DNA of 64,000 nt from Halorubrum rutilum (GCF_024494565.1 NZ_JANHDN010000001.1:248001-312000); one strand, 5' to 3'. Shown: positions 18,049 to 26,351, numbered from the stretch's first letter. The notes: a model not told the origin generated them from the letters alone. Made by a program: numbers and translations.

Positions 18049-18059
18049 CCGGCGCGGCG

Positions 18060-18368
18060 TTACGCCTCTTCGGCGTCCGCGTCGGCCTCGTCGCCGATCT
18101 TGTTGCGGTCGAGCATGTGGTCCTGTTCGACGTCGAGCGCGTCCTCGGCGGTGTCGTACGCCTTCGCGTAGCCGACCGTCTTGCGCATGCCGAACTTCGT
18201 GTTCAGCTCGTGGACGACGACCTCCTCGGAGGCCTTGTCCAGCTTGGCCGCGAGCGAGTCGCGGACCGAGAGGCGGGAGGGCGTCGCCTCCTCGTGAGTC
18301 GTCTCGAATCGGATGTCCGTGCGGTGCAACATCGGGTTCTCCTCCTCGGAGATGATATCGACGTCCAT
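18060..18368 (-). CDS. rps24e: 30S ribosomal protein S24e
   Basis: A 102-residue small-subunit ribosomal protein. MDVDIISEEENPMLHRTDIRFETTHEEATPSR gives the family start, and VVVHELNTKFGMRKTVGYAKAYDT is the conserved core. The tail is acidic. In many archaea S24e is followed by S27ae and then kae1; here only 11 bp separate it from kae1 and there is no room for S27ae (see findings). A TATA-like TTTTAC lies about 35 bp upstream. Confidence 0.96.
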   Translation of the reverse strand: MDVDIISEEENPMLHRTDIRFETTHEEATPSRLSVRDSLAAKLDKASEEVVVHELNTKFGMRKTVGYAKAYDTAEDALDVEQDHMLDRNKIGDEADADAEEA

Positions 18369-18494
18369 GGTTCAGTTAGGCGTATATCCCCCCGAAAGCT
18401 GTAAAAGGATTTCGAAGCGGGGGTGACGCCGCCGAACTGCTCGCTGACCGTCGACTAATAGCCCTTTCTATATCAGGGTTCACTTCTTTGGGCC

Positions 18495-19097
18495 ATGAGA
18501 TTAATTACCATACAGATGCCCGACGACTACCAATTCGACCCGACCGACCGCTCGGAGTACGACCTCGTCCGGGCAGGGACCGTCATCGTCCCCTTGTCGC
18601 CGCTCCGCAAGGCCCGGGTCTGCGGCGCCGTCGCGCTTCTGGCTTCGTTCGCGGCACCGCTCGCCGCGACGCTGCCCGTGGCGGTCCGTGAGGCGGTGTT
18701 CACGAGGCCGCCAGTCACGACGCCGCTCGGCGTCGCGGCGGTCGTCTTGGTCGGGGCCGTCGCGGCCGGCGGGGCCGGCCTCGGCCTCGTCGCGCTCCAG
18801 CGCCACCTCGCGCGCGGCCCCGACCCGACCGGCGACGCCGTCTGGTCGGTCCTCGCCGTCGAGGACGTGCTCACGGGAATCGGGTTCGTCACCGGCGGCC
18901 TCGGCGTCGCCGTCGGCCTCTCGCTGCTGACGAGCGGTCACTGGGGTGTCGACGCGCTCGGCGGCCTCCGGCGTACCGGGATCGAACCGTACGCCTCGGT
19001 CTTGACGGTCCCGGTCACGCCCCGGCTGGCGACCGCGGTAGCGCTGGGGACCGGTCTCGCCGTCTTCGCGGCGACCGCCGTCGTCGACGGCGAATGA
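18495..19097 (+). CDS. membrane protein of unknown function, inserted in a conserved block
   Basis: A 200-residue protein with a soluble start (MRLITIQMPDDYQFDPTDRSEYDLVRAG) and four to five hydrophobic segments (VCGAVALLASFAAPLAATLPV, PLGVAAVVLVGAVAAGGAGLGLVA, TGIGFVTGGLGVAVGLSLLT, LATAVALGTGLAVFAATAVV). The TATA-like TCTATATC is centred about 24 bp before the ATG, so it is probably leaderless. It points against the surrounding minus-strand translation block and separates the dephospho-CoA kinase gene from S24e. I do not recognise the family. Confidence 0.75.
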   Translation: MRLITIQMPDDYQFDPTDRSEYDLVRAGTVIVPLSPLRKARVCGAVALLASFAAPLAATLPVAVREAVFTRPPVTTPLGVAAVVLVGAVAAGGAGLGLVALQRHLARGPDPTGDAVWSVLAVEDVLTGIGFVTGGLGVAVGLSLLTSGHWGVDALGGLRRTGIEPYASVLTVPVTPRLATAVALGTGLAVFAATAVVDGE

Positions 19098-19115
19098 TCC
19101 GATTGCTCGGCTCGT

Positions 19116-19709
19116 TCACTCCGCGTTCTCCCCGTCGAAGCTCTCGGGGTTGACGCCCAAAATCTCGTACGCGGCCGCGGTGTCGCCGTCGAGCCCCTCG
19201 AACAGCTCTCGGGCCTCCGCGCGCGACGTCGGCGTGACCGCGACGCGAACCATCCCCTCGCCCGGCTGGCCGTAGACGACGCTCGCGCCGTCGGGCGCCG
19301 CGAGTATCGCCGGCAGGGCGGCCAGGTCCTCCTCTCCGGTCACCTCGATGATGACCGGGTCGGCGGCGGAGAGCGCCTCGCCCAGCGCCGCGAGGAGTTC
19401 CGCCGACAGCGACGCGGCGGGGTTCTCGACGCGCACGCGGCGGTCCTCGGCGGCCGCGAGCGCGGACTCGATCTCCGCGTCGACCGCCTCGCGCTCGGTC
19501 TTGCCGTCGATCAGCGCGACGTCGGGGACGCGGCCCGCCTCTCGCAGGTGGTACGTCACCACGTCGCCCACCGCGACGATCGGAGCGTCGGGCGCGTCCC
19601 GCTCGGCGCGGGTCTCGGCCGCGGCCGCGAGCAGCTCGTCGGCGTCGGTCGTCACCGGGCCGAGCGGCTCCTTGAACGCGTCGCGCATGGCGTCCGGGAG
19701 CGTGAGCAT
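19116..19709 (-). CDS. GTP-dependent dephospho-CoA kinase (DUF359)
   Basis: A 197-residue archaeal enzyme for the last step of coenzyme A synthesis, phosphorylating dephospho-CoA with GTP. Diagnostic pieces are AFKEPLGPVTTDADELL, IVAVGDVVTYHLREAGRVPDVALIDGKTERE, RVENPAASLSAELL, VIIEVTGEEDLAALPAILAAPDGASVVYGQPGEGMV and the C-terminal LFEGLDGDTAAAYEILG. Length is typical. It follows spt4 by about 37 bp in the same direction, a neighbour pairing common in archaea. Confidence 0.92.
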   Translation of the reverse strand: MLTLPDAMRDAFKEPLGPVTTDADELLAAAAETRAERDAPDAPIVAVGDVVTYHLREAGRVPDVALIDGKTEREAVDAEIESALAAAEDRRVRVENPAASLSAELLAALGEALSAADPVIIEVTGEEDLAALPAILAAPDGASVVYGQPGEGMVRVAVTPTSRAEARELFEGLDGDTAAAYEILGVNPESFDGENAE

Positions 19710-19746
19710 GGGTGGTAGTGTCGAAGTGTGAAAGGCGTCGGCGTCG

Positions 19747-19944
19747 CTACCGGACCTTCAGCGCGTACGACCCGGCCTTCGTGACGTTCATCTCCTCGGC
19801 GATCTGGCTCTCCTCGGGCTTCGTGATGATGACGTAGCCCGCCCAGTCCTCCGTCAGCGACGACGACCCGCAGTGCTCGCAGGTCTGCGAGTCGGGGTCG
19901 TTGACGTGGTGACACTCACGGCAGGCGAGGCGGTCCTCGGCCAT
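19747..19944 (-). CDS. spt4: transcription elongation factor Spt4 (RNA polymerase subunit E'')
   Basis: A 65-residue zinc-ribbon protein that pairs with Spt5 on RNA polymerase. Four cysteines form the ribbon: LACRECHHVND and SQTCEHCGSSSLTEDWAGYVIITKPEESQIAE. The ATG overlaps the stop of rpo7 by one base (TGATG), so translation is coupled to the adjacent polymerase subunit gene. Length and sequence are standard for archaeal Spt4. Confidence 0.96.
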   Translation of the reverse strand: MAEDRLACRECHHVNDPDSQTCEHCGSSSLTEDWAGYVIITKPEESQIAEEMNVTKAGSYALKVR

Positions 19945-20519
19945 CAGTCGGCCTCCTCACCGGTCTGTTCGCGGTGGAGCCGCTTCCCCTCCAGCCACTC
20001 GTGTTTCCCGAGCCCCGGCTGCTTCGCCGTGAGCCCGATCTTCGAGTCGCGGGGGTTGCGCTCGTCGATGCTCTTCGTCACGACGCGGACCCGGACGGCG
20101 TCGTCGACGCCGAGGGTCTTGTCGGAGTCAGAGGAGGCGAGCTGCTGGTTCGCCCCGTCGAACGTGAGGTACTCGTCGGTGATCTGCGAGACGTGGAGCA
20201 GGCCGTCCACCGGCCCGATCCCGACGAAGGCGCCGAACTCGACGGTCTCGACGACCGTCCCGTCGGCGACCTCCTGCATGTCGGGGTCGTACGTCAGCGC
20301 GTCGAACTCGGCCTCGTAGTAGACGCCGGGGCGGTTGTGTAACACCGCGCCGTCGCCGATGTCGTGGACCTCGATGACGCTCACGACGCTGCCGACGTCC
20401 TCGTCCATTCGTCCTTCCAGTTTGTCCTGCAGCAGGGCTTTCACCCGCTCGTCGGTGACGTCCGCCAGGTGTTTCGGCGGCACCTCGACCGTATCCTTGA
20501 GTCGAACTCGTTTGTACAT
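19944..20519 (-). CDS. rpoE1: DNA-directed RNA polymerase subunit Rpo7 (E')
   Basis: A 191-residue stalk subunit of RNA polymerase (Rpb7 homologue). The N-terminal RNP-like domain MYKRVRLKDTVEVPPKHLAD is followed by an S1/OB domain (VVETVEFGAFVGIGPVDGLLHVSQITDEYL) that binds exiting RNA. It lies directly upstream of spt4 with a one-base overlap, an arrangement conserved across archaea. The C-terminal tail (KIGLTAKQPGLGKHEWLEG) is normal. Confidence 0.96.
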   Translation of the reverse strand: MYKRVRLKDTVEVPPKHLADVTDERVKALLQDKLEGRMDEDVGSVVSVIEVHDIGDGAVLHNRPGVYYEAEFDALTYDPDMQEVADGTVVETVEFGAFVGIGPVDGLLHVSQITDEYLTFDGANQQLASSDSDKTLGVDDAVRVRVVTKSIDERNPRDSKIGLTAKQPGLGKHEWLEGKRLHREQTGEEAD

Positions 20520-20538
20520 GATTGGTTGTCCGCGTCCG

Positions 20539-21000
20539 CTAGGGTTCCGTTATCGCCAGTGCGTTCCGACCCCTTAAACCGATTACTGGTGCGCCCGCCT
20601 CCAGCACCCGGTTCGCCAGCGGTCGATCGTTGGTGACGACGCCGTCGACCCGGCCCTCGGCGACCAGCTCGACCAGCGCGTCGTCGGCGTACGATTCGTC
20701 CGTCGCCACCGCCTCCGCCCGCGCCGCGAGGTCCGCGCCCACGCTCGCCGCGGTCGCCGCCTCGCCGTTCCCGCCCTGCAGCCGGTCGAGCTCCGAGACG
20801 ACCGCCGTCGGGACGACCGCCTCGTACGCGCCGAGGAGCCGGTCGAGCTCCTCGAACAGCCGCAGGTCCGCCTCAACCGGCGCCATCAGCGCGCTCGCGT
20901 CGAGCGCGACGACCGGGGCGCCGTCGCCCCCGAACTCCGCGTCGGGGTCGCCGCCCGCGTCGATCGTCTCGCGGCCGTCCGCGCGGGCGTCGTCGGTCAC
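20539..21000 (-). CDS. PIN-domain protein (Fcf1/VapC-like)
   Basis: A 153-residue protein. After an acidic leader, the PIN nuclease fold appears: VVALDASALMAPVEADLRLFEELDRLL (first conserved Asp), EAVVPTAVVSELDRL (Glu), ESYADDALVELVAEG (Asp) and DGVVTNDRPLANRVLEAGAPVIGLRGRN (Thr-Asn-Asp). All four acidic positions expected of an active PIN domain are present. It lies between aIF2-gamma and rpo7 with a 1-bp gap to the former. That location is conserved in archaea and suggests a housekeeping role rather than a toxin. The start is GTG. Confidence 0.88.
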   Translation of the reverse strand: MTDDARADGRETIDAGGDPDAEFGGDGAPVVALDASALMAPVEADLRLFEELDRLLGAYEAVVPTAVVSELDRLQGGNGEAATAASVGADLAARAEAVATDESYADDALVELVAEGRVDGVVTNDRPLANRVLEAGAPVIGLRGRNALAITEP

Positions 21001-21001
21001 G

Positions 21002-22246
21002 CTACGAGAGCGTCCCGACGCCGATGAGCCGCCAGCGCGCGCCGACGCGCCGGTTGATCGCGATCTGCGCGCCCGCCTCGGCGCAGACCGGCCGCTTGAG
21101 GCTCACCTCGCACTCGCCGTCGCGCGCGCTCGTCACCGCGCCGACCGTCGTCGCGGTGCCGACCGTGAGCATCAGGGGCTCGCCGGTGCTGATCTCCTCG
21201 ATGTCGCTCTCGCCGCTCTCGTCGTCCTCCTTCCCGACGACGCGGTCGAGGAGGTCGACCTGCATCTCGAACTCGTTGCGCGTCGGCGGGAGCGTGCCGG
21301 GCTCGCCGGCGACCTGGCCGGCGAGCGCGTCGCCCTTCGTCAGGCTCGGGTCGAGCCCGGTGCCGACGCCGAGCAGTCCGCCCGGTCGGGCGCTCTCGAC
21401 GTCGTTGCTGCCGGCCTGCAGCGAGCGGACCGTCGTTTCGAGGGGCCGCCACTCCGTCTGGCCCCCCTCGTCGACCTCGCGGCCGGGGCGGATCTCCAGG
21501 CCGTCGCCGACCGAGAGCTCGCCGCTGACGAGCGAGCCGCCGACGACGCCGCCCTTGAGGTCCGCCGCGGTCGCGCCCGGGCGGTTGATGTCGAACGAGC
21601 GCGCCGCGTACATCCGGGCGCTCTCGCCGGGGTCGCGGTCCGGCGTCGGGATCTCGGACTCGATCGCGTCGATGAGCAGGTCCATGTTGACCTCCTGCTG
21701 GGCCGAGACGGGGACGATCGGCGCGTCCTCCGCGACGGTGCCCTCGACGAACTCCCGGATCTGCTCGTAGTTGTCGACGGCGCGGTCGCGGTCGACCAGG
21801 TCGACCTTGTTCTGCGCGACGACGATGTTCTCGATCCCGATCAGGTCGAGCGCCATCAGGTGCTCCTCCGTCTGCGCCTGCGGGACGTCCTCGGTCGCGC
21901 TCACGACCAGCACGGCGCCGTCCATGATCGAGGCGCCCGAGAGCATCGTCGCCATCAGCGTCTCGTGGCCGGGCGCGTCGACGAACGAGACCGTCCGGAT
22001 CGGCTCGCTCGCGGAGCCGTCCGCGCACTCCTCGTCGACGGTGTAACACTCGGGCGCGTCGACGCCGGGGCAGCGCCGGAACGTCGCGTCCGCGTACCCC
22101 AGCCGGATCGAGATGCCGCGCTTCATTTCCTCGCTGTGCTGGTCGGTCCACGAGCCGGACAACGCCTGCACGAGCGTCGTCTTCCCGTGGTCGACGTGAC
22201 CGACGAGACCGATGTTCACCTCCGGTTGTGTGTTGGCTTCAGTCAC
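21002..22246 (-). CDS. eif2g: translation initiation factor aIF2 subunit gamma
   Basis: A 414-residue GTPase that brings initiator tRNA to the ribosome. The G domain shows [13 protein letters not shown] (P-loop, residues 13-25), switch region [13 protein letters not shown], the zinc knuckle [23 protein letters not shown] (G3) and QNKVDLV (G4). Two beta-barrel domains follow, ending [31 protein letters not shown]. Translation starts at GTG. Unlike most genes here it has a clear Shine-Dalgarno sequence (AGGAGG, 7 nt upstream) and a TATA-like box about 55 bp away. Confidence 0.97.
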   Translation of the reverse strand: MTEANTQPEVNIGLVGHVDHGKTTLVQALSGSWTDQHSEEMKRGISIRLGYADATFRRCPGVDAPECYTVDEECADGSASEPIRTVSFVDAPGHETLMATMLSGASIMDGAVLVVSATEDVPQAQTEEHLMALDLIGIENIVVAQNKVDLVDRDRAVDNYEQIREFVEGTVAEDAPIVPVSAQQEVNMDLLIDAIESEIPTPDRDPGESARMYAARSFDINRPGATAADLKGGVVGGSLVSGELSVGDGLEIRPGREVDEGGQTEWRPLETTVRSLQAGSNDVESARPGGLLGVGTGLDPSLTKGDALAGQVAGEPGTLPPTRNEFEMQVDLLDRVVGKEDDESGESDIEEISTGEPLMLTVGTATTVGAVTSARDGECEVSLKRPVCAEAGAQIAINRRVGARWRLIGVGTLS

Positions 22247-22251
22247 TGTTG

Positions 22252-22259
22252 AACCTCCT
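22252..22259 (-). promoter_or_regulatory. Shine-Dalgarno sequence of aIF2-gamma
   Basis: On the minus strand TAGGAGGT precedes the GTG start by about 7 nt. A TATA-like CTTTATC around 22299-22306 predicts a leader of roughly 30 nt, so this is a leadered mRNA in a region of mostly leaderless genes. It fixes the GTG at 22246 as the start. Confidence 0.7.
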
Positions 22260-22391
22260 AACGGAGTAGTCTTACCGGAAATTCGCCCCGTGCGAGTGAT
22301 AAAGTTGCTGTTATAGTGGCGGCAGCGTCCTCAGGTGGCACGGCCGAGTCCGACGACGCGATGCCGATACCCGGGCGCGACGGCGACGATA

Positions 22392-22756
22392 GCCTATAAA
22401 TAAGCGTGCGGTGCGGTGGCGCGTGCCTGCGAGGCCGCCTCGCGGCCGAGCAGCACGCGCGAGGGAGTCGGCCACTCGGAGCGAAGCGAAGAGTGGCCGA
22501 CGAGGCTGGGGAGGTGGGAGGTGCGGTCGCTGTGGGGGTGGGACTCAAAGGGGCGGCCGCGAGGACGACGGCGCGGGAAGCAAGGACCGCAGGGAGCGAG
22601 CACCGCGAGCGACTGAGGACCGCAGCGACCGCACCGAGTCCTCGCGGCCGGGGCTTTGAAGGTGTTCACCGCCGCTCCACAGTCACCCGTTTATAACCGA
22701 GCGGCCGGGGCTTTGGAGGTGTTCACCACCGGCCCGGAGTTATCCGCTTATAAACG
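22392..22756 (-). repeat. interspersed structured element, copy A
   Basis: Copy A of a three-member family, read on the minus strand. It begins with TATA-like TTATAAGC (about 22746-22755), then two copies of a 27-bp unit (22701-22727 and 22644-22670, 57 bp apart; core AACACCTCCAAAGCCCC) with a second TATA-like box between them (22689-22698). The body has a 12-bp stem (22638-22649 with 22555-22566), the invariant block TTTGAGTCCCAC, a hairpin TCGGCCACTC/GAGTGGCCGA (22468-22500) and a final hairpin with arms at 22419-22426 and 22453-22460. It ends near an AT-rich box at 22392-22402. No open frame here looks real. Confidence 0.85.
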
Positions 22757-22817
22757 TCGTCAGCTCCGTATTCGTCCGACGCCGATTTACGCCTCACGCG
22801 CAAACTCACGCGCATAC

Positions 22818-23318
22818 ATGGGATACGCGTGCCCCATCTGCGAGACCCCGCAGCGCGACGGCGAACACCTCGCGCACCACCTCGCGTTCACGGCGATGCT
22901 CCACGGCGACGACCACGAGGCGTGGCTCGACGAGCACATTTCCGACTGGAACGACCGTGACCCCGACGGGCTCGCGGCCGAGGTGACGCCGCACGCCGAG
23001 ACGGCCGAGTACCACGAGGTGTTCGAGGACACCGTCGACCGCGGGCGACCGGACGTCGACCTCGGGGACCACGACCACGCGGGGCACGGTCACGGCGGAG
23101 ACCACGTCGCTCCCGGCGGTCGCGGCGCTCCCGGCGCGTCCGGCCCGGTCGACGAGTCGAGCGCGACCGATCCGGAGACCGAGGCCGCGCTGCGCGAGGC
23201 CCGCGAGCTGACGCGGAAGATGTTCGAGGAGGACGGAGAGGGCGACGCCACCGGAAGCGACGCCGCCGATGCCGAGGACGGCAACGACGCCACCACCGAC
23301 GCCGACCCGTCCGCGTAA
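22818..23318 (+). CDS. DUF5810-like protein
   Basis: A 166-residue protein. The N-terminal MGYACPICETPQRDGEHLAHHLAFTAMLHGDDHEAWLDEHI carries a C2H2-like set (CPIC ... H ... HH), which may bind zinc. A histidine/glycine-rich middle (DHDHAGHGHGGDH) could bind metal, and the C-terminus is acidic. I recall it as DUF5810, a haloarchaeal family found beside DUF5809, as here. Function unknown. The ATG at 22818 is preferred because the CPIC motif follows at once. Confidence 0.8.
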   Translation: MGYACPICETPQRDGEHLAHHLAFTAMLHGDDHEAWLDEHISDWNDRDPDGLAAEVTPHAETAEYHEVFEDTVDRGRPDVDLGDHDHAGHGHGGDHVAPGGRGAPGASGPVDESSATDPETEAALREARELTRKMFEEDGEGDATGSDAADAEDGNDATTDADPSA

Positions 23319-23354
23319 CGGAACGCCCTTTCCGGTCGACGCCGAACCCGAGGT

Positions 23355-23792
23355 ATGCACACCAGAGGGACGTTCGCTCCGGAGACCCGCGCCGACGCGC
23401 TCGAACGCTACGAGGAGGTCGGGCCGGTCGCGCAGGTCGTCGTCCGCGAGGCGACGAAGGCGATGGCGTTCGACGCCGACGAGTACGACGAGCGCGTCAC
23501 CCCCGAAGTGGTCCGGACCGCGCGCGACGCGACCTTCGCCGAGCTGCTCGCGGTCCACGTCGGCGACGAGGCCGAGTTCGACGCGTGGCTCGCCGACAGC
23601 GAGTTCGACGCGGACGACGTCGTCCGGATCGGCTCCGACAACGTCGACAACCTCGTCTGGCACCCGATCCCGTTCGCCGACACCGTGATCGCGGCGACGT
23701 TCCAAGACGAGCCCGACGCGGCCGCCAGCACCCTCCGCCGGAACGCCTTCGGGCGCGTCTACCGCGAGGAGTTCTACGAGTCCGGTCGGTAA
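23355..23792 (+). CDS. DUF5809-like protein
   Basis: A 145-residue protein starting MHTRGTFAPETRADALERYEEVGPVAQVVVREATKAM, with the motif NVDNLVWHPIPFADTVIAATFQDEPDAAASTLRRNAFGRVYREEF. It is soluble and moderately acidic and has no obvious catalytic motif. I match it to DUF5809. It follows the DUF5810-like gene by 36 bp on the same strand; the two probably act together, though nothing shows how. Confidence 0.8.
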   Translation: MHTRGTFAPETRADALERYEEVGPVAQVVVREATKAMAFDADEYDERVTPEVVRTARDATFAELLAVHVGDEAEFDAWLADSEFDADDVVRIGSDNVDNLVWHPIPFADTVIAATFQDEPDAAASTLRRNAFGRVYREEFYESGR

Positions 23793-23897
23793 TTCCCTCG
23801 GCGCTACCCTTCCGGCGCCGTCGCTCGGTGTCGGAGCAGGGCAGAATAAAAGACGAAACGAGACGGAGAGCGGCGCTTACGCGAGCTCGTTGATGTT

Positions 23898-23953
23898 CCC
23901 GGAAATCGGGGATTTCCGGGCGCTCGAAAAGCTCGCCTAGGCGAGCTTTTCGA
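23898..23953 (-). terminator. double palindrome at the 3' end of icd
   Basis: Two structures lie side by side. A perfect 30-bp palindrome without a loop (arms 23924-23938 and 23939-23953, centre CT|AG) spans the icd stop codon. Beyond it is a 10-bp stem CCCGGAAATC/GATTTCCGGG with a GGG loop (23898-23920). They could terminate or stabilise the icd mRNA. The flanking sequence at about 23880-23897 resembles the last codons of icd. Confidence 0.55.
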
Positions 23954-25199
23954 TGTTCTCGACGACGGCGTCGGCGAACTCGCTGGTGGCGAGCTTCTCG
24001 CCGCCCTCGATCTGGCGGTGGAGGTCGTAGGTGACCTTCCCGGAGGCGATGGTCTCCTCGACGGCCTCGCGTACGAGGTCGGCGGCGTCGGACCAGCCGA
24101 GGTAGTCGAGCATCTCGCGGCCCGAGAGGATCATCGCGGTGGGGTTCACCTTGTCCTCGCCGGCGTACTTGGGCGCGGAGCCGTGGACGGGCTCGGCGAG
24201 ACAGCGACCGTGGCCCCGATTAATTCCCGGCGCGATGCCGAGGCCGCCGATCTGCGCGCCGGCGGCGTCGGACATGTAGTCGCCGTTGAGGTTCATCGTC
24301 GCGATGACGGAGTACTCGTCGGTGCGGGTCAGCAGCTGCTGGAGCATGTTGTCCGCGATGCGGTCCTTGACGACGAGGGCGCCCTCGGGCCGCTCGCCGT
24401 CGTGCTCCTCCCAGAGCTGGTCCTCGGTGATGACGTCGTCGCCGTACTCCTCCTCGGCGACCTCGTACCCCCAGTCGCGGAACGCGCCCTCGGTGAACTT
24501 CATAATGTTGCCCTTGTGAACGAGCGTAACCGAGTCGCGATCGTTCGCGAGCGCGTAGTCGATCGCCTCGCGGATGAGACGCTTCGAGCCGAACTCGGAG
24601 ATGGGCTTGACGCCGATCCCGACCGGGCCGTCGTGGATGACGTCGGCCACGTCCATGTCCTCTTCGAGGAAGTCGCGCACCCGCTCGGACCCCTCGCTGC
24701 CGGCCTCCCACTCGATGCCGGCGTAGACATCCTCGGTGTTCTCTCGGAACGTGACCATGTCCATCTCGCCCGGGTTCTTGACGGGCGAGGGGACGCCGTC
24801 GATGTAGTAGGTGGGGCGGACGTTCGCGAACAGGTCGAGCGTCTTCCGGAGCGCGACGTTCAGCGAGCGGAAGCCGGCGCCGACGGGGGTCGTCAGCGGG
24901 CCCTTGATCGCGACGCGGTGGTCGCGGATGGCCGAGACGGTGTCGTCGGGGAGGTTCTCGCCGTACATCTCGCGGGCGCTGGCGCCGGCGTAGACGCGCA
25001 TCCAGGCGATGGAGCGGCCGGTCGCCTCCGCGGCCGCGTCGAGGACCTGCTGTGCCGCCGGTCCGACGTCGGTGCCGATCCCGTCGCCGTGGATGATCGG
25101 GATGACGGGGTTCGACGGGACGTTCAGCTCGCCGGTCTCCTCGTCGGCGAGCGTGATCGCCTCGCCGTCGTCGGGGACGTCGACCTTATCGTAGCTCAT
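23937..25199 (-). CDS. icd: isocitrate dehydrogenase (NADP-type)
   Basis: A 420-residue TCA-cycle enzyme that oxidises isocitrate to 2-oxoglutarate. Family marks: IPIIHGDGIGTDVGPAAQQVLDAA, AIKGPLTTPVGAGFRSLNVALRK (substrate serine and arginines), DMVTFRENTEDVYAGIEW, LVHKGNIMKFTEGAFRDWGYEVA, IATMNLNGDYMSDAAGAQIGGLGIAPG and HGSAPKYAGEDKVNPTAMILSG. The last segment is the coenzyme region typical of NADP-linked enzymes, but cofactor choice is inferred. It is complete and monocistronic, with a striking palindromic 3' end. Confidence 0.96.
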   Translation of the reverse strand: MSYDKVDVPDDGEAITLADEETGELNVPSNPVIPIIHGDGIGTDVGPAAQQVLDAAAEATGRSIAWMRVYAGASAREMYGENLPDDTVSAIRDHRVAIKGPLTTPVGAGFRSLNVALRKTLDLFANVRPTYYIDGVPSPVKNPGEMDMVTFRENTEDVYAGIEWEAGSEGSERVRDFLEEDMDVADVIHDGPVGIGVKPISEFGSKRLIREAIDYALANDRDSVTLVHKGNIMKFTEGAFRDWGYEVAEEEYGDDVITEDQLWEEHDGERPEGALVVKDRIADNMLQQLLTRTDEYSVIATMNLNGDYMSDAAGAQIGGLGIAPGINRGHGRCLAEPVHGSAPKYAGEDKVNPTAMILSGREMLDYLGWSDAADLVREAVEETIASGKVTYDLHRQIEGGEKLATSEFADAVVENIEKLA

Positions 25200-25286
25200 G
25201 AACGTCCGTGGATTCTTGTGGCCCCCTAAAGTGCCTGCCGTTTTCGGCGGGAGCGGCGCGCTCGCAGGTGTTGCCGGTTTTCGGGC

Positions 25287-26273
25287 TCAGGCCGGCTCCA
25301 CGTCCACGTCGAACATCGACCGCCACCGGTACCGCCGACCGCCCCAGACGAACGTCCGCCGCGCGAGGGCGTACGCGAGGAAGACCGGCGAGACGATCAC
25401 CGAGGGCCCGGCGAGCAGGAACGTCGCCCGCCGGACTCCGAACCGCGCGTACGCCGCCCCCGCGAGCGCCGTGACGAGCGCCACGCCCGCGACCGGCGCG
25501 AGCAGGCACAGCGACGCGAGGGCGACCGAGAGGACGACGTTGACCGCGGTCGCCGGCGGCGCGTGGCGCCGCGTGATCTGGAAGAAGCGGACGAACCGCT
25601 CCAGCGACTCCCGCGGCGACCCGCCCGCCGCGACGGTCCGAGTCCGGTCGGCGGCGCTCACGTCGAGGTGCGCCGAGAGCGTCCCGTCGTCGCTGACGGT
25701 CCGGCGGAGGTCGGCGAGGAAGGCGTCCTCGTCGAGGTCGTCGCGCTCGAAGACGACCGCGCCGCCCCACGCGATCCCGCCCCGGGAGACCGGCAGCGTC
25801 CCGCCGATGACGTACGCCGGCTCGAAGAACCGGCCGAGCGGGTCGGCCCCGACGAACACGGGGACCTCCGTGGTCGGCCCCCGTCGGTCGTAGTCGGCGT
25901 TGAGCGCCGCGAGCCACCCCGGCGGGTGCCGGAAGTCGTCGTCGGTCCAGACGATCCGGTCGCGCTCGGCGGCCTCCATCCCGGCCGCGATCGCGTTCGC
26001 CTTGCCGGAACAGCCCTCGGGCTCCCCGGCGACGACGACGCGGACGCCGTCGGGGAGGCCGTCGCCGTCTCCCTCAACACTGGCCTCGTCGCCTCCCTCG
26101 ACACCGCCCCTACCCTCTCGACGCCGAGCCACCGGGTCGTCGCCGGTGTCACAGATCACCAGCAGCTCGTCGCTCCCGTCGAGCTGGGCGGCCACCTCGG
26201 AGCACGCCTCGGTCCAGCGCACCGTCGGGAGGAGCACCGATGTCGGCGGATGGGTTCGCTCGCTGTCCGTCAC
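25287..26273 (-). CDS. family 2 glycosyltransferase, membrane-bound
   Basis: A 328-residue GT-A-fold enzyme. It has SVLLPTVRWTEACSEVAAQLDG, CSGKANAIAAGMEAAERDRIVWTDDDFRHPPGWL (the metal-binding acidic motif TDDDF), GGTLPVSRGGIAWGGAVVFERDDL, and an acceptor-side region RFVRFFQITRRHAP. Three C-terminal membrane segments follow (VNVVLSVALASLCLLAPV, VALVTALAGAAYARF, FLLAGPSVIVSPVFLAYAL). The layout recalls ceramide-glucosyltransferase-like enzymes, so a lipid acceptor is possible. Start is GTG. Confidence 0.85.
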   Translation of the reverse strand: MTDSERTHPPTSVLLPTVRWTEACSEVAAQLDGSDELLVICDTGDDPVARRREGRGGVEGGDEASVEGDGDGLPDGVRVVVAGEPEGCSGKANAIAAGMEAAERDRIVWTDDDFRHPPGWLAALNADYDRRGPTTEVPVFVGADPLGRFFEPAYVIGGTLPVSRGGIAWGGAVVFERDDLDEDAFLADLRRTVSDDGTLSAHLDVSAADRTRTVAAGGSPRESLERFVRFFQITRRHAPPATAVNVVLSVALASLCLLAPVAGVALVTALAGAAYARFGVRRATFLLAGPSVIVSPVFLAYALARRTFVWGGRRYRWRSMFDVDVEPA

Positions 26274-26351
26274 GCCCGCCGGTTCGAGGCGCGGAGCAAT
26301 AAGTAGGCGGCCGCCCGTCGGCCGTCCCGGACGCGGCCACCGTTCCGGACC

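Noticed and set aside
22394..22696. Short open frames within repeat copy A
   Set aside because: They translate to arginine-rich low-complexity sequence, differ between the three copies, and run through the paired stems; the element is better explained as structured nucleic acid.
22640..22756. Possible mini-CRISPR array, because a 27-bp unit is repeated 57 bp apart
   Set aside because: Only two units, the spacing sequence holds a TATA-like box, the same pair occurs in the two other copies, and no cas gene is present.
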